DNA of 64,000 bases from Georgenia sp. M64. Its GTDB lineage: Bacteria; Actinomycetota; Actinomycetes; Actinomycetales; Actinomycetaceae. The DNA lies in the NCBI RefSeq assembly GCF_038049925.1, contig NZ_CP145809.1, positions 1,674,001 through 1,738,000 of the forward strand, written 5' to 3'. Every line of letters begins with the position of its first letter. The first letter of the stretch is position 1. Below are positions 1 to 9,420 of this stretch, in pieces. A program made the position numbers and the translations under genes. The notes beneath the pieces were generated by a model, which made no database searches, had not been told where the DNA came from, and was given only the letters and a program-made list of their open reading frames with translations.

Positions 1-1
1 G

Positions 2-1528
2 CGAACGTGGTCGGTGGTGCTCGCGGTGACCGGGGGGCTGGCGACCGAGACGGCGTTCCCGGAGCGGTCCTGGTGGCCGATGGCGTTCGTCGGCATCGCG
101 TTGCTCCTGCTTGCGCTCCGGCGTGAGTCTGCTCGCTGGGGCTTCGTGGTCGGCGCGCTGTACGGGCTCGCGTTCTTCCTGCCGCACGTGTGGTGGGCGA
201 ACGAGGCGGTGGGGCGGCCGATCGGCTGGGTGGCGTTGGCGATCTTCCAGGCGCTGTACCTCGCCGGGTTCGGCGCGGCCTGGGTGTGGGTGCGGCGTGG
301 GCCCTGGGTGCGCGGGCACCCGTGGGTGCAGGTGGTGGCGGTGGCGGTTCTGTGGGTCGGCGTCGAGCAGGTCCGCGGTCGGTGGCCCTTCGGGGGCTTC
401 CCGTGGGGGACGCTCGCGTTCTCCCAGACCGAGGGCCCGCTGCTGCCTCTCGCATCGGTGGGTGGGGAGCCGCTGGTCAGTGGGGCGGTGGTCGTTCTGG
501 GGGCGTTGCTGGCCCTGGTGGGGTTGCGGTTGAGCCGTCGGCGGTTCGCCGGGGCGGGAGCGTCCGCGACGGTCGCGCTGGCCCTCGCCTTCCTGCCCGC
601 GCTGGTGCCGCTGGGTACTGGCGCCGAGGCGGGCACCCTGCGGGTCGGCGTGGTGCAGGGCAACGTGCCCGTGCAGGGGGCCGAGGCGATGGGCCAGGCT
701 CGGGAGGTGGTCGAGAACCATGCGGACGGCACCCGAGCAATGCTCGAGCGCACGGAGCCTGGGGAGCTCGATCTGGTGCTGTGGCCCGAGTCCGCCTCGG
801 ACATCGATCCGCGCACGGATGCGGCCGTGGCGGCGGTGGTCGACGATGCCGCACGGGCCGTGGGTGCGCCGATCCTTCTCGGCACTCAGCAGTTCCTGCC
901 CGGGCTGCGGTACAACAACTACATCCTCTGGGAGCCGGGGACCGGCGCAGATCCGCAGGTGGAGTATACGAAGCAACGGCCGGTGCCGTTCGGTGAGTAC
1001 GTCCCCTACCGGGACTTCTTCCGCCGGATCACCTCGGCCGTGGACCTGGTGACCACCGACATGGTGGCGGGTACCGGTGAGGCACTGGTCCGGGTGGGGA
1101 TCGAGCGGCTGGGACGGGCGGTGCCGATTACCGCCGCGATCTGCTTCGAGGTCGCCTACGATGACCTGATCCGCGACGGTGTGCTCGCCGGCGGGGAGCT
1201 GATCGTGATCCCTACCAACAACGCCTCCTTCGGGCTGACGCAGGAGTCCGCCCAGCAGATGGCCATGTCCCGGTTCCGGGCTGCCGAGCACGGCCGCGCG
1301 GTGGTGCAGGTCTCGACCGTGGGGGTCAGTGGCCTGATCGGGCCCGACGGTGAGGTGCTGGATCGGACGGGCCTGTTCACCGCTGAGCAGATGGTGGCAG
1401 AGCTGCCGTTGCGCACCTCGCTCACGACGGCGGACCTGTTGGGGGAGTGGCCCGGGACGGTCGTGAACGTGCTCGCGGTGGTCCTCCTCGTCGGAGGACT
1501 CGCCGGCCGTCGCCGGCGTGAGCGGTGA
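2..1528 (+). CDS. lnt: Apolipoprotein N-acyltransferase, 5' end possibly outside window
   Basis: Transfers the third acyl chain to the N-terminal cysteine of lipoproteins at the outer face of the membrane. The N-terminal ~190 residues are hydrophobic with several membrane helices (for example AFVGIALLLLAL). A nitrilase-type domain fills roughly residues 210-470 and shows the catalytic triad in context: Glu in VLWPESAS, Lys in YTKQRPVPFGEY and Cys in ICFEVAYDD. A last helix (VVNVLAVVLLVGGLAG) closes the protein. The frame is open to the left window edge. A GTG at 14 gives 504 residues, close to full family length, but the true start may lie a little upstream. The stop overlaps the sortase start, so the two genes are probably cotranscribed. 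Confidence 0.9.
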   Translation, partial: RTWSVVLAVTGGLATETAFPERSWWPMAFVGIALLLLALRRESARWGFVVGALYGLAFFLPHVWWANEAVGRPIGWVALAIFQALYLAGFGAAWVWVRRGPWVRGHPWVQVVAVAVLWVGVEQVRGRWPFGGFPWGTLAFSQTEGPLLPLASVGGEPLVSGAVVVLGALLALVGLRLSRRRFAGAGASATVALALAFLPALVPLGTGAEAGTLRVGVVQGNVPVQGAEAMGQAREVVENHADGTRAMLERTEPGELDLVLWPESASDIDPRTDAAVAAVVDDAARAVGAPILLGTQQFLPGLRYNNYILWEPGTGADPQVEYTKQRPVPFGEYVPYRDFFRRITSAVDLVTTDMVAGTGEALVRVGIERLGRAVPITAAICFEVAYDDLIRDGVLAGGELIVIPTNNASFGLTQESAQQMAMSRFRAAEHGRAVVQVSTVGVSGLIGPDGEVLDRTGLFTAEQMVAELPLRTSLTTADLLGEWPGTVVNVLAVVLLVGGLAGRRRRER

Positions 1529-2327
1529 GATGAGGGCGGGCGCCACCGCCCGGCACCGCACGGCTCTCCTGCCGGACGCCGCCGACCCGGCGCGGGCCAC
1601 CAGCGCCTCTATCCGGCGTCCGCGCCGGGGTCTGGCGGTGCGGGCTGTCGGTCTCGCCGGTGAGCTGCTGCTGACCGGCGGAGTGCTGCTCGCGCTGTTC
1701 GTCGTCTGGCAGGTGTGGTGGACCGACGTCGTCGCCGCCAGGGAGCAGCGAGCGACGGTAACGGCGATGGAGGACAGCTACACCGTTCCCGAGGTGCTCG
1801 AGCCGGCCCGGGCGCGGACCGAGGAGCCGCCGCCCGAGGTTCGTGCGGTGAGCGAGGGGGAGCCGTTCGCGACGCTGCACGTGCCCCGATGGGGGCGGGA
1901 CTACGAGGTACCCATCACCGAGGGCGTCGGCACGGACGTGCTCGACACCGGAGCTGCCGGTCACTACCCCGACACCGCGTTACCCGGCGAGATCGGCAAC
2001 TTCGCCCTGGCCGCGCACCGCCAGACCTACGGTGCGGCCTTCCGGTACGTCGACACCCTCGAGGTCGGGGACCCCCTGATCGTCGAGACCGCCGACGCAT
2101 GGCTGGTGTACCGCGTGCGGGAGGACTACATCGTCGAGCCCGACAAGGTCGAGGTCCTGGCCCCGACCCCCAACCAACCGGACGTGCCGGCGACTGAACG
2201 CCTGATCACCTTCACCACATGCCACCCGCTGTGGAGCACCGCGCAACGGTGGATCACGCACGGAGTCTTCGAGCGGTGGATCCCCAGGTCGGAAGGCGTT
2301 CCTGCCGAGCTGTTGCAGGACGGCTGA
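1518..2327 (+). CDS. Class E sortase
   Basis: Membrane transpeptidase that anchors surface proteins to the cell wall; class E enzymes are typical of high-GC actinobacteria. There is one N-terminal membrane helix (about residues 40-65, GELLLTGGVLLALFVVWQV), then a sortase beta-barrel. The catalytic His is in LAAHRQTYGAAF, the catalytic Cys in LITFTTCHP and the Arg in AQRWITHG. The GTG at 1518 overlaps the lnt stop by 11 nt; an in-frame ATG at 1530 is an equally possible start. No sortase substrate with an LPXTG/LAXTG signal was noticed nearby. Confidence 0.88.
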   Translation: MSGEMRAGATARHRTALLPDAADPARATSASIRRPRRGLAVRAVGLAGELLLTGGVLLALFVVWQVWWTDVVAAREQRATVTAMEDSYTVPEVLEPARARTEEPPPEVRAVSEGEPFATLHVPRWGRDYEVPITEGVGTDVLDTGAAGHYPDTALPGEIGNFALAAHRQTYGAAFRYVDTLEVGDPLIVETADAWLVYRVREDYIVEPDKVEVLAPTPNQPDVPATERLITFTTCHPLWSTAQRWITHGVFERWIPRSEGVPAELLQDG

Positions 2328-2908
2328 CGCCAGCAGCGCCTGGGTGGACCGGGCGACAGTACCGCCATCACGAAGTACGGAACTCCTGCCCCAGGCTGTA
2401 CGCCAGGCACGAGGACACCCCGCGGGCCGGGTCGGCCTCCCGAACCGCAGGGTCAGCACGGTCGCCGCAAGGGTGGCACCCGAACCGACGAACGGGTGTG
2501 CCGGCAGCCGCCGGCGCACCAGAAGAGCACGGAGCCGGCTCGTCGCGAACCCGGCTGGTGACGCCTCGGCAGGTGGCGAACCCGCCGCAAGGGGGGCGTG
2601 GCTCCTACCCAACCCGCCAGGTCGTCGCTCACACGCCCAGTTCGCCCGTGCGTCGCGCGTGGCCGTGAGGAGTGTCGCAGCGTTCGGGCCGGCGGTTGAC
2701 ACCGTCGACGTCAAGGGAACCCGCCGGCCGGTGCAGGTCAGCGCGGCGCCGGCGTCGCGGTCGGCCGTGTCCAGTCCCAGCGGCACACCTCCCGCGCGCA
2801 ACCGCTCGGGCATGCACCGAGGTGCGAGCCGATGGTCCGACCGCGTCCCCGCACCACCATGTCCAGGCGGAGGATCACCGCCTCCCGTCATGGGACGGCA
2901 CCGGCTGG
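2328..2908. other. 581-bp stretch with no recognisable gene
   Basis: Between the sortase stop and the IS256 element. Open frames exist on both strands, but they are Arg/Pro/Ala-rich and resemble GC-driven shadow frames. None shows a domain I recognise or a clear ribosome-binding site. Confidence 0.5.
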
Positions 2909-4329
2909 AGTTGCGGCCTGCAGAGTGGTGTACCGGTAGCCCGGTGAGCGTGTCGTCGTAGACGAGTGCGGTCACCGCGTGATCCTTCGAGTGATCTCTC
3001 ACAACCGACTCGAAGAGGACCTACAGCGATGACCGCACCATCGATTATCGACCCTGCCCGCTTCCTGGAGGAGCACCTCGCCCAGGCGTCCCCGGACCTG
3101 TTGCGGCAGATGCTCACCACGTTCATCAACGCCCTGCTCTCGGCCGATGCCGACGCGGTCTGCGGGGCGGGTTACCGGGAGGTGAGCGAGGCCCGGTCGA
3201 ACCGGCGCAACGGTTACCGCCACCGCGACTTCGACACCCGCGTCGGGACCATCGACGTCGCGATCCCGAAGCTGCGCACCGGGTCGTACTTCCCGGACTG
3301 GCTGCTCGAGCGGCGCCGCCGCGCGGAGGCGGCCCTGACGAGCGTGGTGGCGACCTGTTACCTCCTGGGCGTCTCGACTCGGCGGATGGACAAGCTCGTC
3401 CAGTCCCTGGGGATCACCGGGCTGAGCAGGTCGCAGGTCTCACAGATGGCCAAGGATCTCGACGCCCAGGTCGAGGACTTCCGCACCCGGCCCCTGGACG
3501 CCGGCCCGTACACGTTCCTCGCCGCGGACGCGCTCACGATGCGGGTCCGGGAAGGCGGCCGGGTGGTCAAGGTCGCCGTCCTGGTCGCCACCGGGGTCAA
3601 CGCCGACGGCCACCGCGAGGTCCTCGGCGTCCAGGTCGCCACCGCCGAGTCCGGGGCCGGCTGGCTCGGGTTCTTCCGCGACCTCGTCGCCCGGGGCCTG
3701 ACCGGGGTCAAGCTCGTGACCTCCGACGCCCACGCCGGCCTGGTCGAGGCCATCGGGGCGACCCTGCCCGGGGCGGCGTGGCAGCGGTGCCGCACGCACT
3801 ACGCCGCGAACCTCATGGCCAAGTGCCCCAAGGCGCCCTGGCCGGCCGTGAAGGCCATGCTGCACTCGGTCTACGACCAGGTCGACGCCCCCGCCGTCCA
3901 GGCCCAGTTCGACAAGCTCCTCGACGCCGTCCAGACCCAGCTGCCCGACCTCCACGCCCACCTCGACGACGCCCGCGGCGACATCCTGGCCTTCACCGGC
4001 TTCCCCAAGGCCCTGTGGCGCCAGATCTGGTCCAACAACCCCAACGAGCGCCTGAACCGCGAGATCCGCCGCCGCACCGACGTCGTCGGGATCTTCCCCG
4101 ACCGCACCAGCATCATCCGACTCGTCGGCGCCGTGCTCGCCGAGCAGCACGACGAATGGGCCGAAGGCCGCCGCTACTTCGGCCTCGAGGCCCTGGCCAA
4201 AGCCCGCCTGACCCTCATCACCAACACCGAGACCGGACAGGAGGACCCCACCCTCGCCGGCGCCATCAGCGCCTGACACCCCACGAAGGAATCACGCCGA
4301 ACCCGTACACCACCCCAGAGGACTTGACC
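2909..4329 (+). mobile_element. IS256-family insertion sequence, ~1.42 kb, with 8-bp target duplication
   Basis: The ends carry 25-bp imperfect inverted repeats, 2909-2933 against 4305-4329 (16 of 25 matching, including GTGGTGTAC). They are flanked by an identical 8-bp direct repeat CCGGCTGG at 2901-2908 and 4330-4337. IS256 elements are known to duplicate 8-9 bp. The one internal gene is an intact Mutator-type transposase, so the element may be active. Matching by eye fixes the ends; the inner extent of the repeats is approximate. Confidence 0.88.
3029..4276 (+). CDS. IS256-family (Mutator-type) transposase
   Basis: A 415-residue DDE transposase. Landmarks are an N-terminal region around VCGAGYREVSEARSNRRNGY, the first Asp in FLAADALTMRV, the second Asp in LVTSDAHAGLV, the conserved C/H region WQRCRTHY and the catalytic Glu region NNPNERLNREIRRRTDVVG. 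Length is normal for the family and there is no internal stop. The ATG at 3029 follows AGAGGACCTACAGCG and matches the usual family N-terminus. A longer upstream frame runs into the terminal repeat and is rejected. Confidence 0.95.
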   Translation: MTAPSIIDPARFLEEHLAQASPDLLRQMLTTFINALLSADADAVCGAGYREVSEARSNRRNGYRHRDFDTRVGTIDVAIPKLRTGSYFPDWLLERRRRAEAALTSVVATCYLLGVSTRRMDKLVQSLGITGLSRSQVSQMAKDLDAQVEDFRTRPLDAGPYTFLAADALTMRVREGGRVVKVAVLVATGVNADGHREVLGVQVATAESGAGWLGFFRDLVARGLTGVKLVTSDAHAGLVEAIGATLPGAAWQRCRTHYAANLMAKCPKAPWPAVKAMLHSVYDQVDAPAVQAQFDKLLDAVQTQLPDLHAHLDDARGDILAFTGFPKALWRQIWSNNPNERLNREIRRRTDVVGIFPDRTSIIRLVGAVLAEQHDEWAEGRRYFGLEALAKARLTLITNTETGQEDPTLAGAISA

Positions 4330-4432
4330 CCGGCTGGTGCGGGCGTGACCACGGGCAGTGCCTCCAGGGGTGTCCCTATCTTCATCGTTCGACGAGCGGG
4401 GTTTGTGGGCTGCCTACGCACGCAGCCCACGG

Positions 4433-4843
4433 TCATTCCAGCGCAGACCCGCGGACAGTGGCTCGATGGGACCGGCGGTGCGCCTCGACACCGCGTCCCG
4501 GCTGTCCGGGAGGGCGCGGGCGAGGTGGGCCGATCTCGACTGCGCCGCGCAGCCTGCCCCGACCGCAGGAGAAGTCGTAGCGCCCTTCGGGTAGGCCGGG
4601 AAGCGGCACGGTCATGCTACCGAAAGCGGGAACTGCCACGTCCACCCCGAGGTCATGGACGATGAAGAACTCCGAACACGGATTGTCCTCCTCCCGGATG
4701 ATCTCCAGGCGCGTCGGGACGTACGCCTCCAGCCGCAGCGTCGGTGGCTGGTAGCCGTCCCGGACGGTGACCCCGGCCTCCTGCGTAGCGTTGACGCCTG
4801 GTGGCTCGGGGCGGGGCTCGGGCGTCCTCATCGCGTTTCTCAC
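4433..4843 (-). CDS. Small cupredoxin-domain protein
   Basis: The core (about residues 20-100) matches a one-domain cupredoxin: VTVRDGYQPPTLRLEA, then NPCSEFFIVHDLGV, a proline/glycine turn PLPGLPEGRYDFSCG and a final strand. The spaced Cys residues (NPCSE, FSCG) and the fold order are the same as in the cupredoxin segment of the P-type ATPase at 5986 ([20 protein letters not shown]), so the two appear related. It probably binds copper. The start is uncertain: a GTG at 4843 is 9 nt from a GGAGG, while longer frames begin at 4885 or 4927 and would add a short hydrophobic piece (PFVVWRWLTV). No clean signal peptide is visible, which may reflect decay at its 5' end. Confidence 0.6.
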   Translation of the reverse strand: MRNAMRTPEPRPEPPGVNATQEAGVTVRDGYQPPTLRLEAYVPTRLEIIREEDNPCSEFFIVHDLGVDVAVPAFGSMTVPLPGLPEGRYDFSCGRGRLRGAVEIGPPRPRPPGQPGRGVEAHRRSHRATVRGSALE

Positions 4844-4925
4844 AGTCAGCCACCTCCACACCACGAACGGGTAGGTACAGGTCATCGCAGACTGATGTCG
4901 GTGGCCACCGCCGGATGATGAAGAC

Positions 4926-5530
4926 ATGACGAAGACTCCGGCCGTCCGCCTCTTCAGGGCCTCGTGCCGGGGCGGGAGATCCGCGTGCGGCCGGGGACGA
5001 GCTGCGGGTCCGGTTGGTCAACGACCTGCCGGCGGAGACGACGGTGCACTGGCACGGTTCCACCCGCACGTGGGCGTCCAGCTCGACACCGGCCTCCAGG
5101 CCCCGCTGATCGTGGAGGACCCGGCCGAGCCGGGCGGCTACGACATGGAGGTCGTCTTGGTCCTGGACGACTGGACGGACGGGTGGGGCGACTCGCCGCA
5201 GACGATCCTCGAGCGCATGGCGCGAGAGGGCATGGTCGTGGGCGGCACGGCCATGGACGGCATGGGCCACGAGGGTAGCGCGATGGAGGACGCCATGCCG
5301 TCCCCGGACCGGCCACTGGGCGCCGACACCGGCGACGTCGCCCACCCCGCGCACCTGATCAACGGCCGCCTGCCCGAGGACCCCTACGTCATCCGCTCCC
5401 GGCTCGGGCACCGGGTGCGGCTACGGATCATCAACGCCGGGAGCGACACCGCCTGCCGTGGACGTGCATGGGGTGGAACAACCACGCGGGGATCGGCATG
5501 ACCACGGTCCTCTCCTTCGTCTCCTGGGCA
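4926..5530 (+). pseudogene. Multicopper oxidase remnant with internal deletions
   Basis: Pieces of a three-domain multicopper oxidase follow one another in different frames. First comes the region around VRLVNDLPAETTVHWHG (copper-ligand HWHG). It is joined directly to FHPHVGVQLDTG, without the ~45 residues normally between them. Then follows APLIVEDPAEPGGYDMEVV, a Met/Gly-rich stretch, and HLINGRLPEDPYVIRSRLG with RLRIINAGSDTA. This jumps to WNNHAGIGMTTVLSF, which resembles the C-terminal copper-binding end. At least one frameshift (near 5000) and two deletions make it non-functional. Intact homologues oxidise Cu(I) in the periplasm. Its place at the head of the copper block suggests it once belonged to this cluster. 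Confidence 0.75.
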
Positions 5531-5633
5531 CCCAGCCGTCACGAGTGGCCCGGGGTTGAGTGACAGCGACTGTACATCGGATCTTCACCGTCTTGCTGTC
5601 CTGACATTCAGGGCAGCAGAACTACCGTCATGG

Positions 5634-5650
5634 GTACCCCCTGGGGGTAC
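5634..5650. promoter_or_regulatory. Palindromic CsoR-type operator
   Basis: GTACCCCCTGGGGGTAC has 8-bp arms that pair perfectly around a single central T. It lies 24 bp ahead of the first start codon of the HMA protein / copper ATPase genes. G/C runs flanked by TA are the hallmark of CsoR sites, and a csoR gene lies 3 kb downstream in the same block. Copper-dependent derepression of the block is therefore likely (inference). Confidence 0.7.
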
Positions 5651-5674
5651 GAAGTCGGAGCAGCTGAGGAGGAC

Positions 5675-5989
5675 ATGATGGCCGTGAGTGAGTTCGGGGT
5701 CACCGGGCCCGTGTGCGGGGTGTGCTTGGCCGAGCTGTTGGAACAGGTGCGCACCATCGGCGGCGTCACGAACGCCGCTGCGGACCTCGGGTCGGCCGGT
5801 ACCGCGTTGTTGGTCCTCCGCGGCCCCGCTCAGGTGAGTACCTCCGAGCTTGGCGGAGCTGTGGCGAGGGCGGGCTTCGCGCTCACTCCGGCGCGCCGGG
5901 CGAGGAGTCGCGCCCGGTACCGGGAGCCCTTGCTGGCGGCCGGTGCAGCAGGGGATCGGGATGGAAACGATGTCGGAGGTGTTCGGTGA
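5675..5989 (+). CDS. Heavy-metal-associated (HMA) domain protein, probable copper chaperone
   Basis: A 104-residue protein whose first ~70 residues form an HMA ferredoxin-like fold: [19 protein letters not shown] contains a CxxC metal site (CGVC), then a helix, [20 protein letters not shown] and a second helix region. It probably hands Cu(I) to the ATPase encoded immediately downstream, whose GTG start overlaps its stop by 3 nt. ATG codons at 5675 and 5678 both follow GAGGAGG; the longer frame from 5630 would run through the operator and is rejected. The Arg/Ala-rich tail (about residues 72-104) has no recognisable domain. Confidence 0.75.
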   Translation: MMAVSEFGVTGPVCGVCLAELLEQVRTIGGVTNAAADLGSAGTALLVLRGPAQVSTSELGGAVARAGFALTPARRARSRARYREPLLAAGAAGDRDGNDVGGVR

Positions 5990-8766
5990 TTTCAGGGTCA
6001 GAGGTTGTCGTGATTGTGGTCGGGGTCGTGCTGACCGCTCTGCTCTGGTGGTTCTTCTTCGGTCCGAAGAAGGTTCGCCAGGCTGAGATGGACGACGGTG
6101 TGCAGGTGGTCAGGATCAGGGTCCAGGGCGGCTACAGCCCGGACGTGGTCCAAGTCGCCCAGGGCATACCGGTGCGGCTCGAGTTCGACCGCCAGGAGGC
6201 CGGGGACTGCTCGTCCCGGGTAGTCATGCCCGACTTCAAGGTCAATCAGGTTCTGCCGGCGTGGGAGACCACGACCGTGGAGTTCGTTCCGCAAGCATCC
6301 GGCGACTTCGGGTTCGCCTGTGGCATGAACATGATGCGCGGTCGTTTGCAGGTGCTCGAACGAGCCCCTGAGCGCGGGGGAGTGGGAGCGCCTGCGCCAG
6401 CGGGCGGTACTGCGGAGACCACCGCCCACGTGGCGGACGTGCCGGCCCCCTCCCAGACCAAGGACGCCCGCCCCACAGCCGCCGGTGAGGGCGACGGCGA
6501 CGCCGAGGAGCGAGAACGGGCCGCGGAGATCGCCGACCTGGGACGGCGGGTGATCATCGGTTCGATCCTCAGTGCCCCCGTCGTCTTCGCCGTGATGGCG
6601 ATGGAGGTCTTCGGGGCAACATGGGTGCCGGAGATCTTCATGAACCGGTGGTTCCAGCTGGCCCTGATCGCCCCGGTGTTCTTCTACACGGGCTGGCCGA
6701 TCCACCGCACCGGCTGGCTCGCGCTGTCCCACCGAACCGCGGACATGAACTCGCTGATCACGCTGGGCACGATCGCGGCCTTCGGTTACAGCCTGGTGGT
6801 GACCTTCTTCCCTGGGGCGCTACCGGAGAACGTCCGTGAGGTGTACTACGAGGCGGTCGGTGTCATCATCACCCTGATCCTCCTGGGCCGGTTGCTCGAG
6901 ACCAAGGCCAAGGCCGGGACGGGCGAGGCGATCCGAGCCCTGATCGGGCTGCAGCCGCGTACCGCCCGGGTGATCCGCGGCGGCGAGGAGATCGAGGTCC
7001 AGATCGACGACGTCGTCGTCGGCGACGTCGTCGTGGTCCGCCCGGGGGAGAAGCTCCCGGTGGACGGCGAGGTGGTCGAGGGCACCTCCGCGGTGGACGA
7101 GTCCATGGTCACCGGCGAGCCCATCCCGGTGACGAAGCAGGTGGGCGACACCGTCATCGGCGCCACGATCAACCAGACGGGCGCGTTCCGGTACACCGCC
7201 ACGAAGGTCGGCGCGGAGACGATGCTCGCCCAGATCATCAAGCTGGTGCGCGAGGCACAGGGGTCCAAGGCTCCCATCCAGCGGGTCGTGGACAAGGTCT
7301 CCGGCTACTTCGTGCCCGCGGTCATCGCGATCGCCATCTGGTCCTTCGTGGTGTGGGCGCTGGTGGGCCCGCCGCCGGCGATCATCTTCGCCCTCGTCGC
7401 CGCGGTGTCGGTACTGATCATCGCCTGCCCCTGCGCCCTGGGCCTGGCCACACCGATGTCGATCACGGTCGGCACCGGCAAGGGCGCCACCAACGGCATC
7501 CTCATCCGCTCCGCCGAAGCCCTGGAGACCGCGCACAAGCTCGACACGGTCGTGCTGGACAAGACCGGCACCATCACCAAGGGCGCTCCGGCCCTCACCG
7601 ACGTCCTGCCGGCCGAAGGGTTCGCGCCGGACGAGCTCCTGGCGCTGGTGGCCGCCGTCGAGGCCTCTTCCGAGCACCCGCTGGCCACCGCGATCGTGAT
7701 CGGGGCACGGAATCGCGGTTTGAGCGTCCCCGAGACGGCCGCGTTCGACTCCATCACCGGCCAGGGTGTGCGCGCTCTGGTGGAGGGTCGGGAGGTCCTC
7801 GTCGGCAACACCCGGTTGCTGTCCGCAGCGGGGATCGAGCCGGCTCCGCTGACCGCCGACCTGCGCCGTCTGGCCGCGGACGGCAAGACCCCGATGCTCG
7901 TGGCCGTGGACGGGAAGGCCGCGGGCGTGATCGGCGTCGCCGACACCGTCAAGGAAGGATCGGCGGCGGCCGTGGCGGCCCTGCAGAAGCGCGGCATCGA
8001 GGTCGTCATGATGACCGGTGACAACCGTGACACCGCGGCAGCCATCGCCCGTCAGGTCGGCATCACCCGGGTCGTGGCCGAGGTCATGCCCGAGCACAAG
8101 GCCGCCGAGGTCAAGCGCCTTCAGGCGGAGGGCAAGGTCGTCGGGATGGTCGGTGACGGCATCAACGATGCTCCGGCCCTGGCCCAGGCCGACGTCGGCT
8201 CCGCCATCGGCACCGGCACGGACGTGGCCATCGAGTCCTCGGACATCACCCTGATCTCCGGGGCCCTGTCCGGGCTCGTCACGGCCGTGGACCTGTCCCG
8301 GGCGACCATGCGCAACATCCGCCAGAACCTGGTGTTCGCCTTCATGTACAACGGCGCCGGTATCCCCATCGCGGCGGGAGTGCTCTACCCCGTCTTCGGC
8401 CTGATGCTGAGCCCGGTGATCGCCGCGCTGGCGATGGCGCTGTCCTCGTTGTCCGTGGTCGCCAACGCCAACCGGCTGCGCCGCTTCAAGGCGCACCCGG
8501 TCCCCGACGTCGTCCATGTCCTGGCCACCGACCCGGTGGTGGAGATCGGGCGCGATGAGGAAGAAACCCACACCGAAACACCAATGGAGGAAGACATGTC
8601 CCAGAAGTCCGCGAAGGTCACCGACCCGATCTGCGGGATGAGCATCGACCCCGCGACCGCCGCCGACAGCGCCGAGTACGAGGGCGCCACGTACTACTTC
8701 TGCTCCAACCACTGCGCGGCGACCTTCAAGGCCGAACCGGCCAGGTACGCCACCACACCGGCATGA
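5986..8766 (+). CDS. Copper P-type ATPase with N-terminal cupredoxin and C-terminal YHS domains
   Basis: A P1B-type copper exporter of 926 residues with two extra domains. Residues ~5-25 form a membrane helix. Residues ~40-125 are a cupredoxin domain ([40 protein letters not shown]), followed by a Pro/Ala-rich linker. The ATPase core shows TGEPIPV, the copper-transport motif CPCALG (first Cys ~481), the phosphorylated Asp in DKTGT (~525), SSEHPLA, MTGDN and [14 protein letters not shown]. The end (~878-926) is a YHS domain: [13 protein letters not shown] then [12 protein letters not shown]. The usual N-terminal CxxC HMA domain is absent; the separate HMA protein upstream may replace it. GTG at 5986 follows GGAGG. 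A good internal ribosome-binding site (GGAGGAAG) stands before an ATG at ~8596, just ahead of the YHS domain. Confidence 0.9.
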   Translation: MISGSEVVVIVVGVVLTALLWWFFFGPKKVRQAEMDDGVQVVRIRVQGGYSPDVVQVAQGIPVRLEFDRQEAGDCSSRVVMPDFKVNQVLPAWETTTVEFVPQASGDFGFACGMNMMRGRLQVLERAPERGGVGAPAPAGGTAETTAHVADVPAPSQTKDARPTAAGEGDGDAEERERAAEIADLGRRVIIGSILSAPVVFAVMAMEVFGATWVPEIFMNRWFQLALIAPVFFYTGWPIHRTGWLALSHRTADMNSLITLGTIAAFGYSLVVTFFPGALPENVREVYYEAVGVIITLILLGRLLETKAKAGTGEAIRALIGLQPRTARVIRGGEEIEVQIDDVVVGDVVVVRPGEKLPVDGEVVEGTSAVDESMVTGEPIPVTKQVGDTVIGATINQTGAFRYTATKVGAETMLAQIIKLVREAQGSKAPIQRVVDKVSGYFVPAVIAIAIWSFVVWALVGPPPAIIFALVAAVSVLIIACPCALGLATPMSITVGTGKGATNGILIRSAEALETAHKLDTVVLDKTGTITKGAPALTDVLPAEGFAPDELLALVAAVEASSEHPLATAIVIGARNRGLSVPETAAFDSITGQGVRALVEGREVLVGNTRLLSAAGIEPAPLTADLRRLAADGKTPMLVAVDGKAAGVIGVADTVKEGSAAAVAALQKRGIEVVMMTGDNRDTAAAIARQVGITRVVAEVMPEHKAAEVKRLQAEGKVVGMVGDGINDAPALAQADVGSAIGTGTDVAIESSDITLISGALSGLVTAVDLSRATMRNIRQNLVFAFMYNGAGIPIAAGVLYPVFGLMLSPVIAALAMALSSLSVVANANRLRRFKAHPVPDVVHVLATDPVVEIGRDEEETHTETPMEEDMSQKSAKVTDPICGMSIDPATAADSAEYEGATYYFCSNHCAATFKAEPARYATTPA

Positions 8767-8845
8767 CACCACCGCCTGCCGGGGCGGCACCGCCGCCCCG
8801 GCGGGCGCCGACAGCCGGCCGTGCCGGTCGAAGGAGAGCGGAGCC

Positions 8846-9148
8846 GTGGGAACGACGACACCGGTGGCCGGCGGCGACGCAATGGCCACTCACCAACTGA
8901 TCAACCGGCTGCATCGGATCGAGGGCCAGGTCCGCGGAATCGCGAGGATGGTCGAGCAGGACACCTACTGCATCGACGTCCTCACCCAGGTCTCGGCCGC
9001 CTCTCGAGCGCTACAGGGCGTGGCGCTGGTGCTCCTGGAACAGCACATGCGCCACTGCCTCGCCGAAGCTGCCCGGATCGGCGGGTCCGTCGAGGAGGCG
9101 AGGATCAAGGAGGCGTCCGATGCCATCGCGCGACTTGTGCGCAGCTGA
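8846..9148 (+). CDS. csoR: CsoR-family copper-sensing repressor
   Basis: A 100-residue all-helical repressor that releases DNA when Cu(I) binds. The family ligands are present with exact spacing: Cys42 (QDTYCIDVL), His67 and Cys71 (LEQHMRHC), that is C-x24-H-x3-C as in the mycobacterial protein. The N-terminal helix has the usual INRLHRIEGQVRGIARM. GTG at 8846 follows GGAGAGCGGAGCC; an in-frame ATG at 8882 would shorten the arm by 12 residues. It lies 80 bp after the copper ATPase on the same strand. Palindromes at 5634, 37986 and 41866 are plausible targets. Confidence 0.9.
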   Translation: MGTTTPVAGGDAMATHQLINRLHRIEGQVRGIARMVEQDTYCIDVLTQVSAASRALQGVALVLLEQHMRHCLAEAARIGGSVEEARIKEASDAIARLVRS

Positions 9149-9172
9149 GGCGAGGACACGTTCCGGACCTAC

Positions 9173-9193
9173 CCGCTCCCGGTCCGGGAGCGG
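9173..9193 (+). terminator. Hairpin after csoR, possible terminator
   Basis: CCGCTCCCGG and CCGGGAGCGG pair perfectly over 10 bp around one base, 25 bp after the csoR stop. No T-run follows, so intrinsic termination is uncertain. The remaining ~225 bp before the GAPDH gene hold no gene I recognise. Confidence 0.45.
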
Positions 9194-9420
9194 ACGAACC
9201 AGAGGCTGAGCCGGCCGATCTCGTCCGTCGCCGCAGCGGGCCGGCCACCGTCGTCGGTAGCCAACCGGGGCGTACCGGCCAGCCACGTCTCGGTAGTCCC
9301 GGTGCACGACGGCCTCCGGCTGACACTCGGCCACAAGATGAGGCACGAAACACCCAGCAACGACACGAGACACACCCACACACGAAAACGACACGAGACG
9401 AACGAGCACGGGAGGCTGTC

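Noticed and set aside
1980-3002. 340-codon leftward open frame across the sortase gene and the IS256 left end
   Set aside because: It runs antisense to the sortase, is Arg/Pro-rich without a recognisable domain, and ends inside the insertion sequence; a GC-driven shadow frame.
5713-5985. N-terminal extension of the copper ATPase frame
   Set aside because: It overlaps the HMA gene in another frame, has no domain content, and the GTG at 5986 has a good ribosome-binding site.
6820-8889. 689-codon antisense frame opposite the copper ATPase
   Set aside because: Composition is typical of the complement of a GC-rich gene; no family recognised; the sense gene is fully explained.
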